This document shows positions 7,298 through 16,553 of a stretch of DNA of 64,000 nt, in pieces (within the stretch, counting starts at the first letter, position 1; the number at the start of each line of letters is the position of its first letter). Position numbers and translations under genes: made by a program. Below the pieces are notes generated by a model. The model worked only from the letters and a program-made list of their open reading frames with translations. It did no database searches and was not told the DNA's origin. The stretch is from Rhodobacterales bacterium 52_120_T64 (GTDB lineage: Bacteria; Pseudomonadota; Alphaproteobacteria; Rhodobacterales; Rhodobacteraceae): positions 434,001 through 498,000 of the forward strand of contig MABA01000024.1 of NCBI GenBank assembly GCA_002162875.1, written 5' to 3'.

Positions 7298-7897
7298 ATG
7301 TTAGGATTTCCGAAAGCTGTCGATGGTATGCGTATTGCTCTGCTGGGTGGATCATTTGATCCTCCGCACGCGGGGCATGTGCATATTACGCGCCAAGCGT
7401 TGCGGCGCTTTGGGCTGGATCGGGTCTGGTGGCTTGTCAGTCCGGGAAATCCGTTGAAGGCGAACGGGCCGGCACCGATTGCGAAACGGATGGCGGCGTG
7501 TCAGGAAATAATGCAGCACCCGAAGGTCGAGGTGACCGACATCGAGGCGCAACTTGGAACTCGGTTTACTGCTGACACCATCGAGGCTTTGCAAACCCTG
7601 CATCCGAACGTGAATTTTGTTTGGCTAATGGGCGCAGACAATCTGGCCAGCGTTCACAAATGGGAGCGTTGGGAATGGATTTTCGAGAATGTTGTAATTG
7701 GCGTTACATCGCGGCCCGACGAACACCTTAAGGCGGCGGGATCGAAGGCGGCGGTGAAATACCGCGCGGCGCGATTGCCTGCCGCAAACGCGAAACGGTT
7801 GCCATTTCAACAGCCACCAGCATGGTGTCTGTTGGACGGACCGGTTGTCGATATTTCTTCGACCGAACTTCGCGCGAACGGGAATGGGATAAAGTAG
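7298..7897 (+). CDS. nadD: nicotinate-nucleotide adenylyltransferase
   Basis: A 199-residue enzyme that adenylates nicotinate mononucleotide to give deamido-NAD, the step shared by de novo and salvage NAD synthesis. The nucleotidyltransferase signature GGSFDPPHAGH is at about residues 16-26, and the C-terminal ISSTELR motif near 189-195. I start at ATG 7298 because MLGFPKAV.G.RI matches related starts. The gene precedes a PBP4-type peptidase by nine bases, so the two probably share a message. The earlier NAD enzymes nadA and nadC are at 34-36 kb. Confidence 0.93.
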   Translation: MLGFPKAVDGMRIALLGGSFDPPHAGHVHITRQALRRFGLDRVWWLVSPGNPLKANGPAPIAKRMAACQEIMQHPKVEVTDIEAQLGTRFTADTIEALQTLHPNVNFVWLMGADNLASVHKWERWEWIFENVVIGVTSRPDEHLKAAGSKAAVKYRAARLPAANAKRLPFQQPPAWCLLDGPVVDISSTELRANGNGIK

Positions 7898-7906
7898 TGA
7901 CTTTCT

Positions 7907-9373
7907 ATGGATCGTAGACATTTTCTAGCGTCGGTTGCGTCCTTGCCGAGTTTGGCTTGGGCCAACCCACCGAGTACAGCAACGCGCCCGGCGTTGCGTA
8001 ACGCTGCGAATTTGCAGCGCGTGGCGACATCCTCGGCGCGGTTATTGGATCCGGCGTTGTCGAATATCACGGGATATGCGTTGTTCGATGTAAGCACGGG
8101 CGAGGTGCTCGATTCCTACCAACCGGATTTGGCTTTGCCGCCTGCGTCGGTAAGCAAAGCGATTACAGCGGTTTATGCGCGGCAGGTTTTGGGGTCGGAC
8201 TATCGCTTTGCGACGCGGCTATTTGCGACGGGACCAGTCGTCGACGGGACCGTTCAAGGCGACTTATATCTGGTCGGCGGTGGCGACCCTGCACTGGATA
8301 CGGACGAGTTGGCGGAGTTGGCAAAAACCGCCATTTCAGCAGGCGTTCGCAGTGTTGCGGGGCGGTTTTTTGTAGATGGGTCCGCGCTGCCGGATATCAC
8401 TGAAGTTGACCCGAGTCAGCCGGACTATCTGGGGTACAACCCTTCAATTAACGGGCTGAATCTGAATTTCAACCGCGTATATTTCGAATGGAAACAGACA
8501 TCCGCCGGATATAACTTGTCTTTGGATGCGCGTGGAATTCAAAACAAACCGCTGGTTCGCTGGATAGATATTCGTGCCGAAAATCGGGGTGCGCCAGTGT
8601 TCGAATACGCTATGGTTAACGGGCATGATCGTTGGACTGTAGCGAAATCGGCATTGGGCGATGGTGGGGGGCGTTGGCTGCCTGTCCGCCAGCCTGCCGA
8701 CTATGTTGGCGAAATTTTCCGGACCTTGGCGGCTAGTGTGGGTCTGTCGTTGCCATCGCACAAGCATGGAAAAGTACCCGCACACGCGGCTGAACTTGCG
8801 CAGTTCGAGAGCAATCGAATGGACGAAGTCTTGCAGTGGATGTTGAAGTATTCCAATAACTTAACCGCGGAGTGTATCGGCCTTACGGCATCACATAACT
8901 TAGGTGGGCGTCCGTTGACGCTAGCCACTTCGGCGGGCGCAATGGGGCGTTGGGTCCGGTTGAATTTGGGTGTCGCCGGAGTGAATTTCAAAAATCACTC
9001 CGGACTGACGGACCGATCAAGAGTGAGCGCGGCGCAGATGGCCGGGATGTTGGCTCATTCGCGGAGCCAAGACGGGCTAAGCGGGATTTTGAAGTCGTTT
9101 AATCTGGTGGATCGCAGCGGAAATTCGTTGAATGCGGGCGATGTAAGCGTGCACGCGAAGACGGGAACGTTGAACTTCACGCGCGGATTGGCAGGGTATC
9201 TGGAAAAGGGTGATCGCAAATACAGTTTTGCGATTTTGTCGGCAGACCTGGCTGCGCGCGCAAACATTCCTTTGGCCGAGCGTGAACGCCCCCGTGGGGC
9301 GAAAACATGGCGCGGAAAGGCTAAACGGCAGGAGCAAGCTTTGCTGCGTCACTGGCTGGACATGGTTTCTTAG
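7907..9373 (+). CDS. dacB: D-alanyl-D-alanine carboxypeptidase/endopeptidase, PBP4 family
   Basis: A 488-residue penicillin-binding protein of peptidase family S13, which trims and cleaves peptidoglycan cross-links in the periplasm. A Tat-like or Sec signal with RR at residues 3-4 opens the protein (DRRHFLASVASLPSLAWA). The three active-site motifs are present: SVSK at about 81-84, SNN near 305 and KTG near 409. Length fits the class. It follows nadD closely and is convergent with dprA; the two stop codons overlap by four bases. Confidence 0.92.
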   Translation: MDRRHFLASVASLPSLAWANPPSTATRPALRNAANLQRVATSSARLLDPALSNITGYALFDVSTGEVLDSYQPDLALPPASVSKAITAVYARQVLGSDYRFATRLFATGPVVDGTVQGDLYLVGGGDPALDTDELAELAKTAISAGVRSVAGRFFVDGSALPDITEVDPSQPDYLGYNPSINGLNLNFNRVYFEWKQTSAGYNLSLDARGIQNKPLVRWIDIRAENRGAPVFEYAMVNGHDRWTVAKSALGDGGGRWLPVRQPADYVGEIFRTLAASVGLSLPSHKHGKVPAHAAELAQFESNRMDEVLQWMLKYSNNLTAECIGLTASHNLGGRPLTLATSAGAMGRWVRLNLGVAGVNFKNHSGLTDRSRVSAAQMAGMLAHSRSQDGLSGILKSFNLVDRSGNSLNAGDVSVHAKTGTLNFTRGLAGYLEKGDRKYSFAILSADLAARANIPLAERERPRGAKTWRGKAKRQEQALLRHWLDMVS

Positions 9374-10497
9374 GGGCTGATAGCGATTGCACCACCTGCG
9401 AAACGTTCGATTTTTCGTGTGACCTCCAGATCTAGCAGGGCTGACATAACATCTTGGGCAGAGCCCGATGTTTGGCGTACGAGGATGTCTTCTTGCACGG
9501 GAGCGGAGCTGATTAATGACATTAATGTTCTGGAGAGAGATTTGTCTGGTCGCTTTGGTTTAGGGGAGACGGTCGGGTTTTTTGGTGGCGCTTGAGGAGG
9601 AATTGCGAGGGCTTCAATTACATCAGCAGCAGATCGCACTAGCGTGGCGCCGTCGCGGATCAACATGTTACAACCGGCAGCGCGCCCATCCATTGGATTG
9701 CCGGGGACGGCCATTACTTCGCGACCCTGATCGAGGGCGTTTTTCGCGGTTATCAGGCTACCGGATTTACTCGCTCCCTCCACGACCAAGACGGCTTGGG
9801 CTAGGCCCGATATGATGCGATTTCGACGTGGGAAATGGCGGGCTTGCGGCTGCAAACCAACCGGCATTTCAGAGACTCGCAATCCGTTTTCCAGAATGTC
9901 ATGCGCCAAGGCACTGTTTTCTTTGGGATAAATCGTGTCCACGCCACCTGCAAGAACGGCGATGGTACCCCCGTTTAGGGCGGCTTTGTGGGCTTCTGCA
10001 TCAATACCACGTGCGAGGCCGGATACGATCACATATCCCTCCGATGATAGATCTTGTGAAAGTTTTGCAGCCATTCTTCGACCAAGGGATGACGAGTTTC
10101 GTGCTCCAACGAAGGCTACGCTTGTACGTAAGGCAATTGATGCATCGCCGAGGGCCCATAGAACAGCAGGCGGATCTTGGATCGTTGCCAGCCTTGGCGG
10201 GTAGTTTGGCGCCCCTAAAAACAAAAGTTCAGCACCGATTTCGCGACCAGCTGCATACTCGATTTCAGCCGTTTCGCGCGACATGGGCTGATAGTTGGCA
10301 ACGCCGGAGGTCGCTGCGATACTTGGCAATATTTCGAGGGCAACTGCAACGCTGCCGTGTTCACGTACAAGCCGTATAAAAGTGACGGGGCCGACGCGAC
10401 GCGAGCGAACGAGGCGCAGCCAATCCAGTTTATCGATATGGCTAACGGGCAACGCCGAATGCGGGATTTTGGCGGAACGAAGGGGAATCGCGGACAT
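9370..10497 (-). CDS. dprA: DNA-processing protein DprA
   Basis: A 375-residue protein that binds incoming single-stranded DNA and loads RecA during natural transformation. The Rossmann-like core contains VGARNSSSLG, SGLARGIDAEAH and HFPRRNRIISGLA in the expected order; a helix-hairpin-like region precedes it and a winged-helix C-terminal domain follows (about 310-375). The start at ATG 10497 has AAAGGAAA upstream. DprA alone does not prove competence, and no other competence gene is in the window. Confidence 0.93.
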   Translation of the reverse strand: MSAIPLRSAKIPHSALPVSHIDKLDWLRLVRSRRVGPVTFIRLVREHGSVAVALEILPSIAATSGVANYQPMSRETAEIEYAAGREIGAELLFLGAPNYPPRLATIQDPPAVLWALGDASIALRTSVAFVGARNSSSLGRRMAAKLSQDLSSEGYVIVSGLARGIDAEAHKAALNGGTIAVLAGGVDTIYPKENSALAHDILENGLRVSEMPVGLQPQARHFPRRNRIISGLAQAVLVVEGASKSGSLITAKNALDQGREVMAVPGNPMDGRAAGCNMLIRDGATLVRSAADVIEALAIPPQAPPKNPTVSPKPKRPDKSLSRTLMSLISSAPVQEDILVRQTSGSAQDVMSALLDLEVTRKIERFAGGAIAISP

Positions 10498-10620
10498 AAT
10501 TTTCCTTTCTGATTCCCACAATGGTGTCGGAATTAGGTTAAGCGATGATTAACTCGGTTCTAGGGCTGGTATGTTCGAGTTTTGTGCGTAGGCTGCAGAA
10601 AAATAAATGCAGGAATCATA

Positions 10621-11592
10621 ATGACAAAACCTAGAGTGTTATTGACCCGAAAGTGGCCTGAGAGCGTGGAAAAAGCCGCGGCAGAGTTGTTCGACGTAAC
10701 ATACAACATCGAGGATCGCCCGATGGGTCGGGCTGAGATGCGCGCGGCGTTGGAAATCTATGATGCTGTGCTGGCGACAGTGACAGATGACGTAAAAGTA
10801 GGGACGTTTACGAATTTGAAACCTAAGGCGCGGATACTCGCGAATTATGGTGTCGGATTCAGCCATATTGATATTGAAGGGGCGCGCGCAGCAGGAATTA
10901 CCGTTACAAATACACCGAATGTTTTGAACGATTGCACCGCCGATCTTGCCATGACGCTGCTTATGATGGCTGCGCGTCGTGCCGGCGAGGGTGAGCGCGA
11001 GGTTCGGGCTGGAAAATGGGCGGGATGGCGACCCACGCATATGATTGGGACCAGTATTACTGGAAAAACGCTGGGTATTATTGGTTTCGGGCGCATAGGT
11101 CAGGCAATGGCGCGGCGCGCACATTTCGGGTTCGGAATGAAGATACTGGCGCAAAGCCGGTCGGCTGTTGATCCGACCATATTGGCGGAAACCGGGGCAG
11201 TGCAGGTTGATACGGTCGAGGATTTGTTGCCGCAATGCGATTTTGTATCGCTGCATTGCCCTGGCGGCGCGGCAAACCGGCATCTGATTAATGCAGATCG
11301 ATTGGCTTCGATGAAGTCGACGGGGATACTGGTGAATACTGCGCGCGGAGAGGTTGTTGACGAAGCGGCGTTGGTTGAGGCACTGAAAACCGGCTTGATC
11401 GCAGGGGCTGGGCTTGATGTGTTCGAAGAGGAGCCAAAAGTTCATGCTGGGCTGGTTGAGTGCGAAAATGCCGTGTTGTTGCCCCATTTAGGGTCTGCAA
11501 CACGCGAAACGCGGGTGAATATGGGGATCCGAGCGCTTAAAAATATTGAACAGTTTTTTGAGGGGGCGGAACCGGACGACAAGGTGAACTAA
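10621..11592 (+). CDS. D-2-hydroxyacid dehydrogenase, glyoxylate/hydroxypyruvate reductase type
   Basis: A 323-residue NAD(P)-dependent dehydrogenase. The dinucleotide-binding motif GIIGFGRIGQ is at about 149-158. The catalytic residues are visible: R in NTARGEVVD, E in DVFEEEP and H in LLPHLGSAT. The nearest family pattern is GyaR/GhrB-type glyoxylate reductase (D-glycerate dehydrogenase); the exact substrate cannot be settled by eye. It starts at ATG 10621 with an AGGAATC site and stands alone, divergent from dprA. Confidence 0.87.
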   Translation: MTKPRVLLTRKWPESVEKAAAELFDVTYNIEDRPMGRAEMRAALEIYDAVLATVTDDVKVGTFTNLKPKARILANYGVGFSHIDIEGARAAGITVTNTPNVLNDCTADLAMTLLMMAARRAGEGEREVRAGKWAGWRPTHMIGTSITGKTLGIIGFGRIGQAMARRAHFGFGMKILAQSRSAVDPTILAETGAVQVDTVEDLLPQCDFVSLHCPGGAANRHLINADRLASMKSTGILVNTARGEVVDEAALVEALKTGLIAGAGLDVFEEEPKVHAGLVECENAVLLPHLGSATRETRVNMGIRALKNIEQFFEGAEPDDKVN

Positions 11593-11593
11593 C

Positions 11594-12481
11594 CTATTCG
11601 AGGCAAATTCCCTGTAACGTCACCCAGTCCTGATCCCTGAGCAACGGCTGAATCGTTGATGTGAATTCGGCTACATCGTTGATTTCGGGGCTGTCCGTGA
11701 TGTTTTGTGCGGCTTGTGCAAGGCGTTCATCCGCAAGCTTGCCCGAAGTGATGTATTCGAACAATTCGCGCGTTGAACTACCTTCGAACAGTTTTTCAAG
11801 CGCGAGATCGCTTTGCGCAAGTAGCGTGGTCGTTAGGTCAGCCAAATCATTGGGTGTTCGCATCGCCTGCAACGCGTCGCCACCAATTACGACGATGCCG
11901 CCGGGGAATACGCTACTGTGCTGTTGATGTCTGGCAATTAGCAGTAATGCGCGGCTTTCCAGGAAAACCCGGGATTGGAATAACTCGCGAACGACATCGG
12001 CGCGCGGGGCCCGGCATATGTCTATACCGAGGGTTGTCACCATATCAGATCCAAGTTTTCGTGCACTTTCGGGACCAGTCATGCGGGCGGCCTGGCCACG
12101 CAATAGTGAAGGCGTGGCATAGAAAGCGCTGCCAATAGCCGCGGTGGCCATAGCCAAAAATACCCAATGAAACCAAGAGGTTTTACGTTCGGTGGCGACG
12201 ACCGCGCGGGAAACTTGCGCTATCGCTTCGACCATTTCAGCATCGTCAATTTCGAGCGTCTCAAAACCCTCGGTATCCGGTGTGTAAATTGCTTTCGAAC
12301 CATCCAGCGACAGACGGCACGTTGCCGCCATCGCCCAATGACAGAGCGGGTTTTCATTTAGCTCCGAAAGTACCAAACTTGCGTTTCCAAAAGATACAAC
12401 CACCTCACGAGGGGACTGATCCGGAACTTCGCGCCATTGGCCCAAGGCCTCTAGGCGAGTGTATTTTTCTATAGCTGTCAT
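11594..12481 (-). CDS. single-pass membrane protein with degenerate M48-peptidase-like part
   Basis: A 295-residue protein not assigned to a named family. Residues 1-100 form a soluble cytosolic part and a transmembrane helix lies at about 105-123. The outer part contains VFPGGIVVIGGDALQ near 190-204, which resembles the strand and helix that precede the HExxH zinc site in M48 peptidases. At the HExxH position the sequence reads TLLAQSDLA, so no metal site is present. If related, it is a catalytically dead relative. It lies two bases from the convergent dehydrogenase gene and 62 bases from the upstream acyl-CoA synthetase. Confidence 0.55.
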   Translation of the reverse strand: MTAIEKYTRLEALGQWREVPDQSPREVVVSFGNASLVLSELNENPLCHWAMAATCRLSLDGSKAIYTPDTEGFETLEIDDAEMVEAIAQVSRAVVATERKTSWFHWVFLAMATAAIGSAFYATPSLLRGQAARMTGPESARKLGSDMVTTLGIDICRAPRADVVRELFQSRVFLESRALLLIARHQQHSSVFPGGIVVIGGDALQAMRTPNDLADLTTTLLAQSDLALEKLFEGSSTRELFEYITSGKLADERLAQAAQNITDSPEINDVAEFTSTIQPLLRDQDWVTLQGICLE

Positions 12482-12543
12482 TCAATAAATACCTGCAACA
12501 TTTTACCACTCATACGGGCAAATACGCGGGTTTGGCAATGCTA

Positions 12544-14166
12544 CTATGGAAGCTCGTACCCCTGATTGTTCAGAATTTTACGCAATTCCAGTTTGGAAAT
12601 TTTACCCGTGGCTGTGTGTGGGAGTTCGTCCATGAATACTACATCGTCGGGGACCTGCCACTTGGCGAAACTCTGCGCAACGAGAGCGAGGATGTCTTGT
12701 GGATCAGGGCTTTTATCCGGCATTGCAACGATGACGAGGATTGGACGTTCGTCCCATTTGGGGTGGGGGATGCCAATCGCAGCAGCCTCGGCGACGTCAG
12801 CGTGGGCGACCGCGGCGTTTTCTAGCGAGATGGACGAAATCCATTCTCCGCCGGATTTGATCACATCTTTGGATCTGTCGGTGATGCGCATATATCCGTT
12901 TTCATCAATTGTGGCGACGTCGCCGGTGTCGAACCAACCATCCTTATCCACTGCGTCGGAATCCTGTTTAAAGTATCGCTGCACTACCGCGGCCCCTCTT
13001 GCCCACAGTTTTCCGGAGGTGTTGCCATCCCACGGTTGTTCAACGCCCGCGTCATCTGTGATCCTTAAGTCAACCGAATAGGGGGGATGGCCTGTAGTGC
13101 CTTGCGCATCAAGGCGGCCGGAGGCGTCCAGTGCCGTGACTTCGGGTTTGAATGTGCAAACAGTACCGACCGGCGACATTTCCGTCATGCCCCAAGCATG
13201 TAAAACCTGCACGTCGTAGTCGTTTTGAAATGTTTCGATTACGGCGCGCGGGCAGGATGCGCCGCCGATTATCACACGCTCCAATGTTGGAAGTGTGAGA
13301 TTGTTACTTTGCAAATGTTGTAGCATCAACATCCAGATCGTCGGGACGGCGGCGGTGAACGTGACGCCAAAACCGAGCATTTCGTATAGCCCTTTGGCTG
13401 ACATATCGCGGCCGGGCATGACCATGCTGCTACCCATCATCGGGGCGGTGTATCCCAGAGACCATCCGTTCGCATGAAACATGGGAACCACCGGCATTAC
13501 GACGTCGTTTGAGGACAGCCCCAACATATCGGGGGCAGAACTGGCTAAAGCGTGTAAAGTGTTCGATCTGTGGGTGTAAACTACCCCTTTTGGATCACCG
13601 GTGGTTCCAGAAGTGTAACAAATTCCGCAAGGTGCTGTCTCGTCAACCTCTACCCATTCGCAGTTTCCGTCCTGCTTTTCTAGTAATTCCTCGTAGCAGA
13701 GCAAATCGAGGGTTGAGGATTCAGGCATGTGTTCACGGTCCGTCATGACGATAATGTTTTCGACGGTTTTTAATCTGTCCCAAATATTTTCGATGGTCGG
13801 TATTAGGTCGAAATCCACCATCAGAAGACGGTCTTCTGCGTGGTTGATGATATAGACAAGCTGGTCTGCGAAGAGGCGCGGATTTAGCGTGTGGTTCACA
13901 GCACCTGCGCCGGGGACTCCGTACCAGACTTCGAAATGACGGGCGGTATTCCAAGCCATAACTCCGATCGTGTCGCCGGTCTGGACACCCATCGACAAGA
14001 GTACCTGAGACAGTTTTTTTGCTTGGCGCTGAATATTGGCCCAATTGGTATGTGTGATCGGGCCTTCCACAGACCGACTTACAATTTTGCGGTTTGGGTG
14101 ATATTTCGCGGCGTGATCTAGGATTCTACCCACTGTAAGGGGAAATTCCTGCATAATAACCGTCAT
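12544..14166 (-). CDS. fatty acid/methylmercaptopropionate-type acyl-CoA ligase
   Basis: A 540-residue AMP-forming acyl-CoA synthetase that activates a carboxylic acid through an acyl-adenylate. The ATP/AMP motif YTSGTTGDPKGV is at about 193-204, the adenylate motif HAWGMTEMSP near 336 and the hinge DRSKDVIKSGGEWIS near 436. The N-terminus (ILDHAAKYHPNRKIVSR) recalls the DmdB ligases of DMSP degradation and medium-chain ligases; the substrate cannot be read by eye. The ATG at 14166 has GGAGGAG eight bases upstream and is preferred over the ATG four codons later. Confidence 0.82.
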   Translation of the reverse strand: MTVIMQEFPLTVGRILDHAAKYHPNRKIVSRSVEGPITHTNWANIQRQAKKLSQVLLSMGVQTGDTIGVMAWNTARHFEVWYGVPGAGAVNHTLNPRLFADQLVYIINHAEDRLLMVDFDLIPTIENIWDRLKTVENIIVMTDREHMPESSTLDLLCYEELLEKQDGNCEWVEVDETAPCGICYTSGTTGDPKGVVYTHRSNTLHALASSAPDMLGLSSNDVVMPVVPMFHANGWSLGYTAPMMGSSMVMPGRDMSAKGLYEMLGFGVTFTAAVPTIWMLMLQHLQSNNLTLPTLERVIIGGASCPRAVIETFQNDYDVQVLHAWGMTEMSPVGTVCTFKPEVTALDASGRLDAQGTTGHPPYSVDLRITDDAGVEQPWDGNTSGKLWARGAAVVQRYFKQDSDAVDKDGWFDTGDVATIDENGYMRITDRSKDVIKSGGEWISSISLENAAVAHADVAEAAAIGIPHPKWDERPILVIVAMPDKSPDPQDILALVAQSFAKWQVPDDVVFMDELPHTATGKISKLELRKILNNQGYELP

Positions 14167-14229
14167 TTACGTGGCTCCTCCGATGAATTTCACAGGAGTC
14201 TAGCATCGTTTTTCGAATGGGGAAAGGTG

Positions 14230-14251
14230 TTCCCCTGCGCTGGCAGGGGAA
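14230..14251 (-). terminator. hairpin downstream of the copper chaperone gene
   Basis: TTCCCCTGC and GCAGGGGAA form a perfect 9-bp stem with a four-base loop, nine bases past the stop of the PCu(A)C gene. On the minus strand it is followed by a pyrimidine-rich stretch rather than a clean U-run, so termination efficiency is uncertain. Confidence 0.5.
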
Positions 14252-14260
14252 TACGTAGCG

Positions 14261-14785
14261 TTAGTTGCTGTTGGAGTTTTCCATGCTCGAATGGTCCATT
14301 TTCGAGCCGTTCATATCTGAATGATCCATGCCCGAGTGGTCCATATTCCCTTGGCGTTCGTTATCGATGGGAACTTCAATTGTAATCTCGCCTGCGTGCT
14401 CGAATATCAATGTCATGGTGATCACTTCGGCTTGTATAAACGGTCGGGTTAAGCCCATCAGCATAACGTGCATGCCGCCGCGTTCTAGAATGGTTGAGCC
14501 CCCTGCCAATATTTCAAATCCACCTTCGACTTCGCGCATTTTGGCAACCCCATCTTCCATAAGATGAGTGTGAAGCTCTGGTGTTGTAGCGGCGTCGGTG
14601 CGAACAGCAATTAAATAGTCGGTTTCGGTGCCATTGTTCATTATGTGCATGAACGATGCGCCGCTTTTCGCTACGGGGCTGGCTGCACGTGCGTACTGAT
14701 GTTCGATCATTATATCACCAGCGTGTGCTGATCCCAGCGATAGTAGCATGGAAATGCTGATGGTTGCGAGGGTTTTAAGAGTCAT
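14261..14785 (-). CDS. periplasmic copper chaperone PCu(A)C
   Basis: A 174-residue secreted copper chaperone that delivers Cu(I) to the CuA site of cytochrome c oxidase. Residues 1-22 are a signal peptide ending SAHA. The family's copper ligands are seen as HTHLMEDGVAKM near 72-83 and GGMHVMLM near 102-109. The C-terminal 27 residues form a Met/His-rich tail with repeated MDHS units, probably an extra metal-binding extension. It follows the DUF2946-like gene by 40 bases, suggesting a copper operon. Confidence 0.9.
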   Translation of the reverse strand: MTLKTLATISISMLLSLGSAHAGDIMIEHQYARAASPVAKSGASFMHIMNNGTETDYLIAVRTDAATTPELHTHLMEDGVAKMREVEGGFEILAGGSTILERGGMHVMLMGLTRPFIQAEVITMTLIFEHAGEITIEVPIDNERQGNMDHSGMDHSDMNGSKMDHSSMENSNSN

Positions 14786-14825
14786 TTTGACCTCCGATAG
14801 TTTGTAGATAGAATAAGGTTTAAAG

Positions 14826-15173
14826 TTAAACTACTGGCGGAGGGGCTCTGGCATCGGCTGTTGAAATGAAGCGTGGATGCCAGAAAATTGCGGTTGTTGG
14901 CAGGACCGCGAGTACCAAGTCACTTGGCAAAGGGGTCATATCGTCCGGTGCCATATGTGCATCTAGGTTGCCAAAGAAGCAATCTGCGCATTCGTGTTCG
15001 GTGGGAACAGGCTCTCCGTTCGCGCCGAGGATGATGTCGTGTACGCCGTCAGGGGAGCAAATCGTGATCATTTGACCACCCGCCATACGCCCTTGGCTGA
15101 ACGCCGCACCGGAAGCACTGCTGAACAGGCCAATTGTAATTAGACAGACAAGTATTAGGCGATGAAAAATCAT
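14826..15173 (-). CDS. DUF2946-like secreted protein, probably copper-related
   Basis: A 115-residue protein with an N-terminal signal peptide or anchor (about 1-25), then ITICSPDGVHDIILGANGEP and ECADCF near 61-66. The arrangement of a first Cys, a Gly-rich strand and a later CxxC is that of DUF2946 proteins, which often accompany copper chaperones. It lies directly upstream of the PCu(A)C gene in the same direction. I infer a periplasmic copper-handling role; the sequence itself shows only the export signal and the cysteines. Confidence 0.6.
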   Translation of the reverse strand: MIFHRLILVCLITIGLFSSASGAAFSQGRMAGGQMITICSPDGVHDIILGANGEPVPTEHECADCFFGNLDAHMAPDDMTPLPSDLVLAVLPTTAIFWHPRFISTADARAPPPVV

Positions 15174-15221
15174 GCGCGTAACATATACTCTAATCAGGAG
15201 GGTTGCACGTGGCGAAACGAA

Positions 15222-15253
15222 GCGGCCCCGTCAGAAATTTCTGACAGGGCCGC
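15222..15253 (-). terminator. terminator of rpmB
   Basis: GCGGCCCCGTCAGAAA and TTTCTGACAGGGCCGC form a long, almost perfect stem with one mismatch, 24 bases beyond the rpmB stop. On the minus strand it is followed by CTTCGTTTC, a weak U-rich tail. Confidence 0.6.
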
Positions 15254-15276
15254 GAACCGTTACGATAAAGCAGGTT

Positions 15277-15564
15277 TTAGGCCGGAGCCTGTGCTTTTTC
15301 GATGTCTTTTTTGACTTTCAAAGCAGTAACCGAAAGATCAGTGTCTTTCGATTTAGCCAAGAATGCGTCCAGACCACCACGGTGATCGACAGTACGCAGT
15401 GTCGATGCAGCAATGCGGAATTTGAACGAGCGGCCCAGTGCTTCGGAAGCAAGGGTTACATCATTCAGATTCGGCAAGAAACGCCGACGAGTTCTATTTT
15501 TGGCGTGGCTGACGTTGTTGCCAGTCATAACGCCTTTGCCAGATAGTTCACAAACACGAGACAT
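15277..15564 (-). CDS. rpmB: 50S ribosomal protein L28
   Basis: A 95-residue ribosomal protein of the large subunit. The N-terminal [20 protein letters not shown] followed by [11 protein letters not shown] is the standard L28 signature; the zinc-binding cysteines of some homologues are absent, as is common in Alphaproteobacteria. The ATG at 15564 is preceded by AAGGA. It stands alone with its own terminator at 15222-15253. About 270 bases upstream, to the start of the DUF3108 gene, hold no feature I can name beyond its probable promoter. Confidence 0.97.
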   Translation of the reverse strand: MSRVCELSGKGVMTGNNVSHAKNRTRRRFLPNLNDVTLASEALGRSFKFRIAASTLRTVDHRGGLDAFLAKSKDTDLSVTALKVKKDIEKAQAPA

Positions 15565-15832
15565 GTTGATGTCCTTTTATATGGGGCGCCACCCATTCGG
15601 GGCACCGGAATTCGAAGCGTTTCTTTATGCCGGACAGGCGCGGGGGTCAAGGGATTCGGCGTGGTTATTTTGCAAACAGCGCCAGAACTTGTGTTACGAC
15701 GATGTTTAAGGGCAAATCGGTGGCGGATAAACCCCTCACGGCGGATTTAGGCGCATCACATAATGTTGTCCTTTGATAGGCAACGTTCTTGCCATATATT
15801 CTAGGGCCGTAGAGGAGCCATCAGGTAAAAAG

Positions 15833-16534
15833 ATGATTAAGTCCATATATATAGCGATATACACGGTAATTTTCGCCGCCCTTGTTCCAACGATGACCTT
15901 AGCCGAGAGCTTTGATTACCGTTTCGATGTCCTTTTGGGATTGGCAAAGATTGGCGAGATGCAAGTGGCCGCAAACAGCGATGGAAAAAGTTATTCAGTG
16001 GCAACCGCGCTTTATACGACCGGTCTTGTTGGGGCAGTTTACGACGTACGCTACGATCAATCGGCGATAGGGCGGATCAGTGCGGGCGGTGCTCTTGTGC
16101 CGATCATGCATATTGCTACCCATGACGAAAAGGGCAAAATATCCCGATTAGAGATTTTGTTTAGTGGTGATCGCGTGTCTAGAGTAGCTTTTGATCCTGC
16201 CAAAAGCGTTCCGAGCGAAGTTACCACGTATCGCAATACGGTTGACCCGATGTCGCTGATGTACTTTTTACTGCGACCGGTTGGCGCCACTAAAGTTTGT
16301 TCCGGTGAGGTGGTAATGTTCGACGGGCGCAAACGTAGTACCGTGAGATTTACCAAAATAAAACGGTATAGTGACGGGCGGGTGGAGTGTAATATTTCTT
16401 ATTCTGGCAACGGCGGCAGGGGTGGCATTGCGCTGTCAGCACTGGTATTTAGGCCTGACAACAACGATTTAATGCGGATTCAAAAGTTCGAAGCGCATAC
16501 GAGTCTCGGAACTTTGACGATCAAGGCGCGTTGA
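15833..16534 (+). CDS. DUF3108 exported protein
   Basis: A 233-residue protein with a signal peptide (about 1-24, cut after TLA) and a beta-rich body starting ESFDYRFDVLLGLAKIGEMQ, the pattern of DUF3108 proteins of unknown role in the envelope. I start at ATG 15833, preceded by AGGTAAAAAG, because the earlier ATG adds 20 residues in front of an evident signal sequence. It is followed 19 bases later by hrpB, with which it is probably co-transcribed. Confidence 0.78.
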   Translation: MIKSIYIAIYTVIFAALVPTMTLAESFDYRFDVLLGLAKIGEMQVAANSDGKSYSVATALYTTGLVGAVYDVRYDQSAIGRISAGGALVPIMHIATHDEKGKISRLEILFSGDRVSRVAFDPAKSVPSEVTTYRNTVDPMSLMYFLLRPVGATKVCSGEVVMFDGRKRSTVRFTKIKRYSDGRVECNISYSGNGGRGGIALSALVFRPDNNDLMRIQKFEAHTSLGTLTIKAR

Positions 16535-16553
16535 TCGCCTGCAAGGGGCGTAC

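Noticed and set aside
15565-15832. tRNA or other RNA gene between rpmB and the DUF3108 gene
   Set aside because: I found no cloverleaf, no T-loop motif and no terminator; only promoter-sized space remains.
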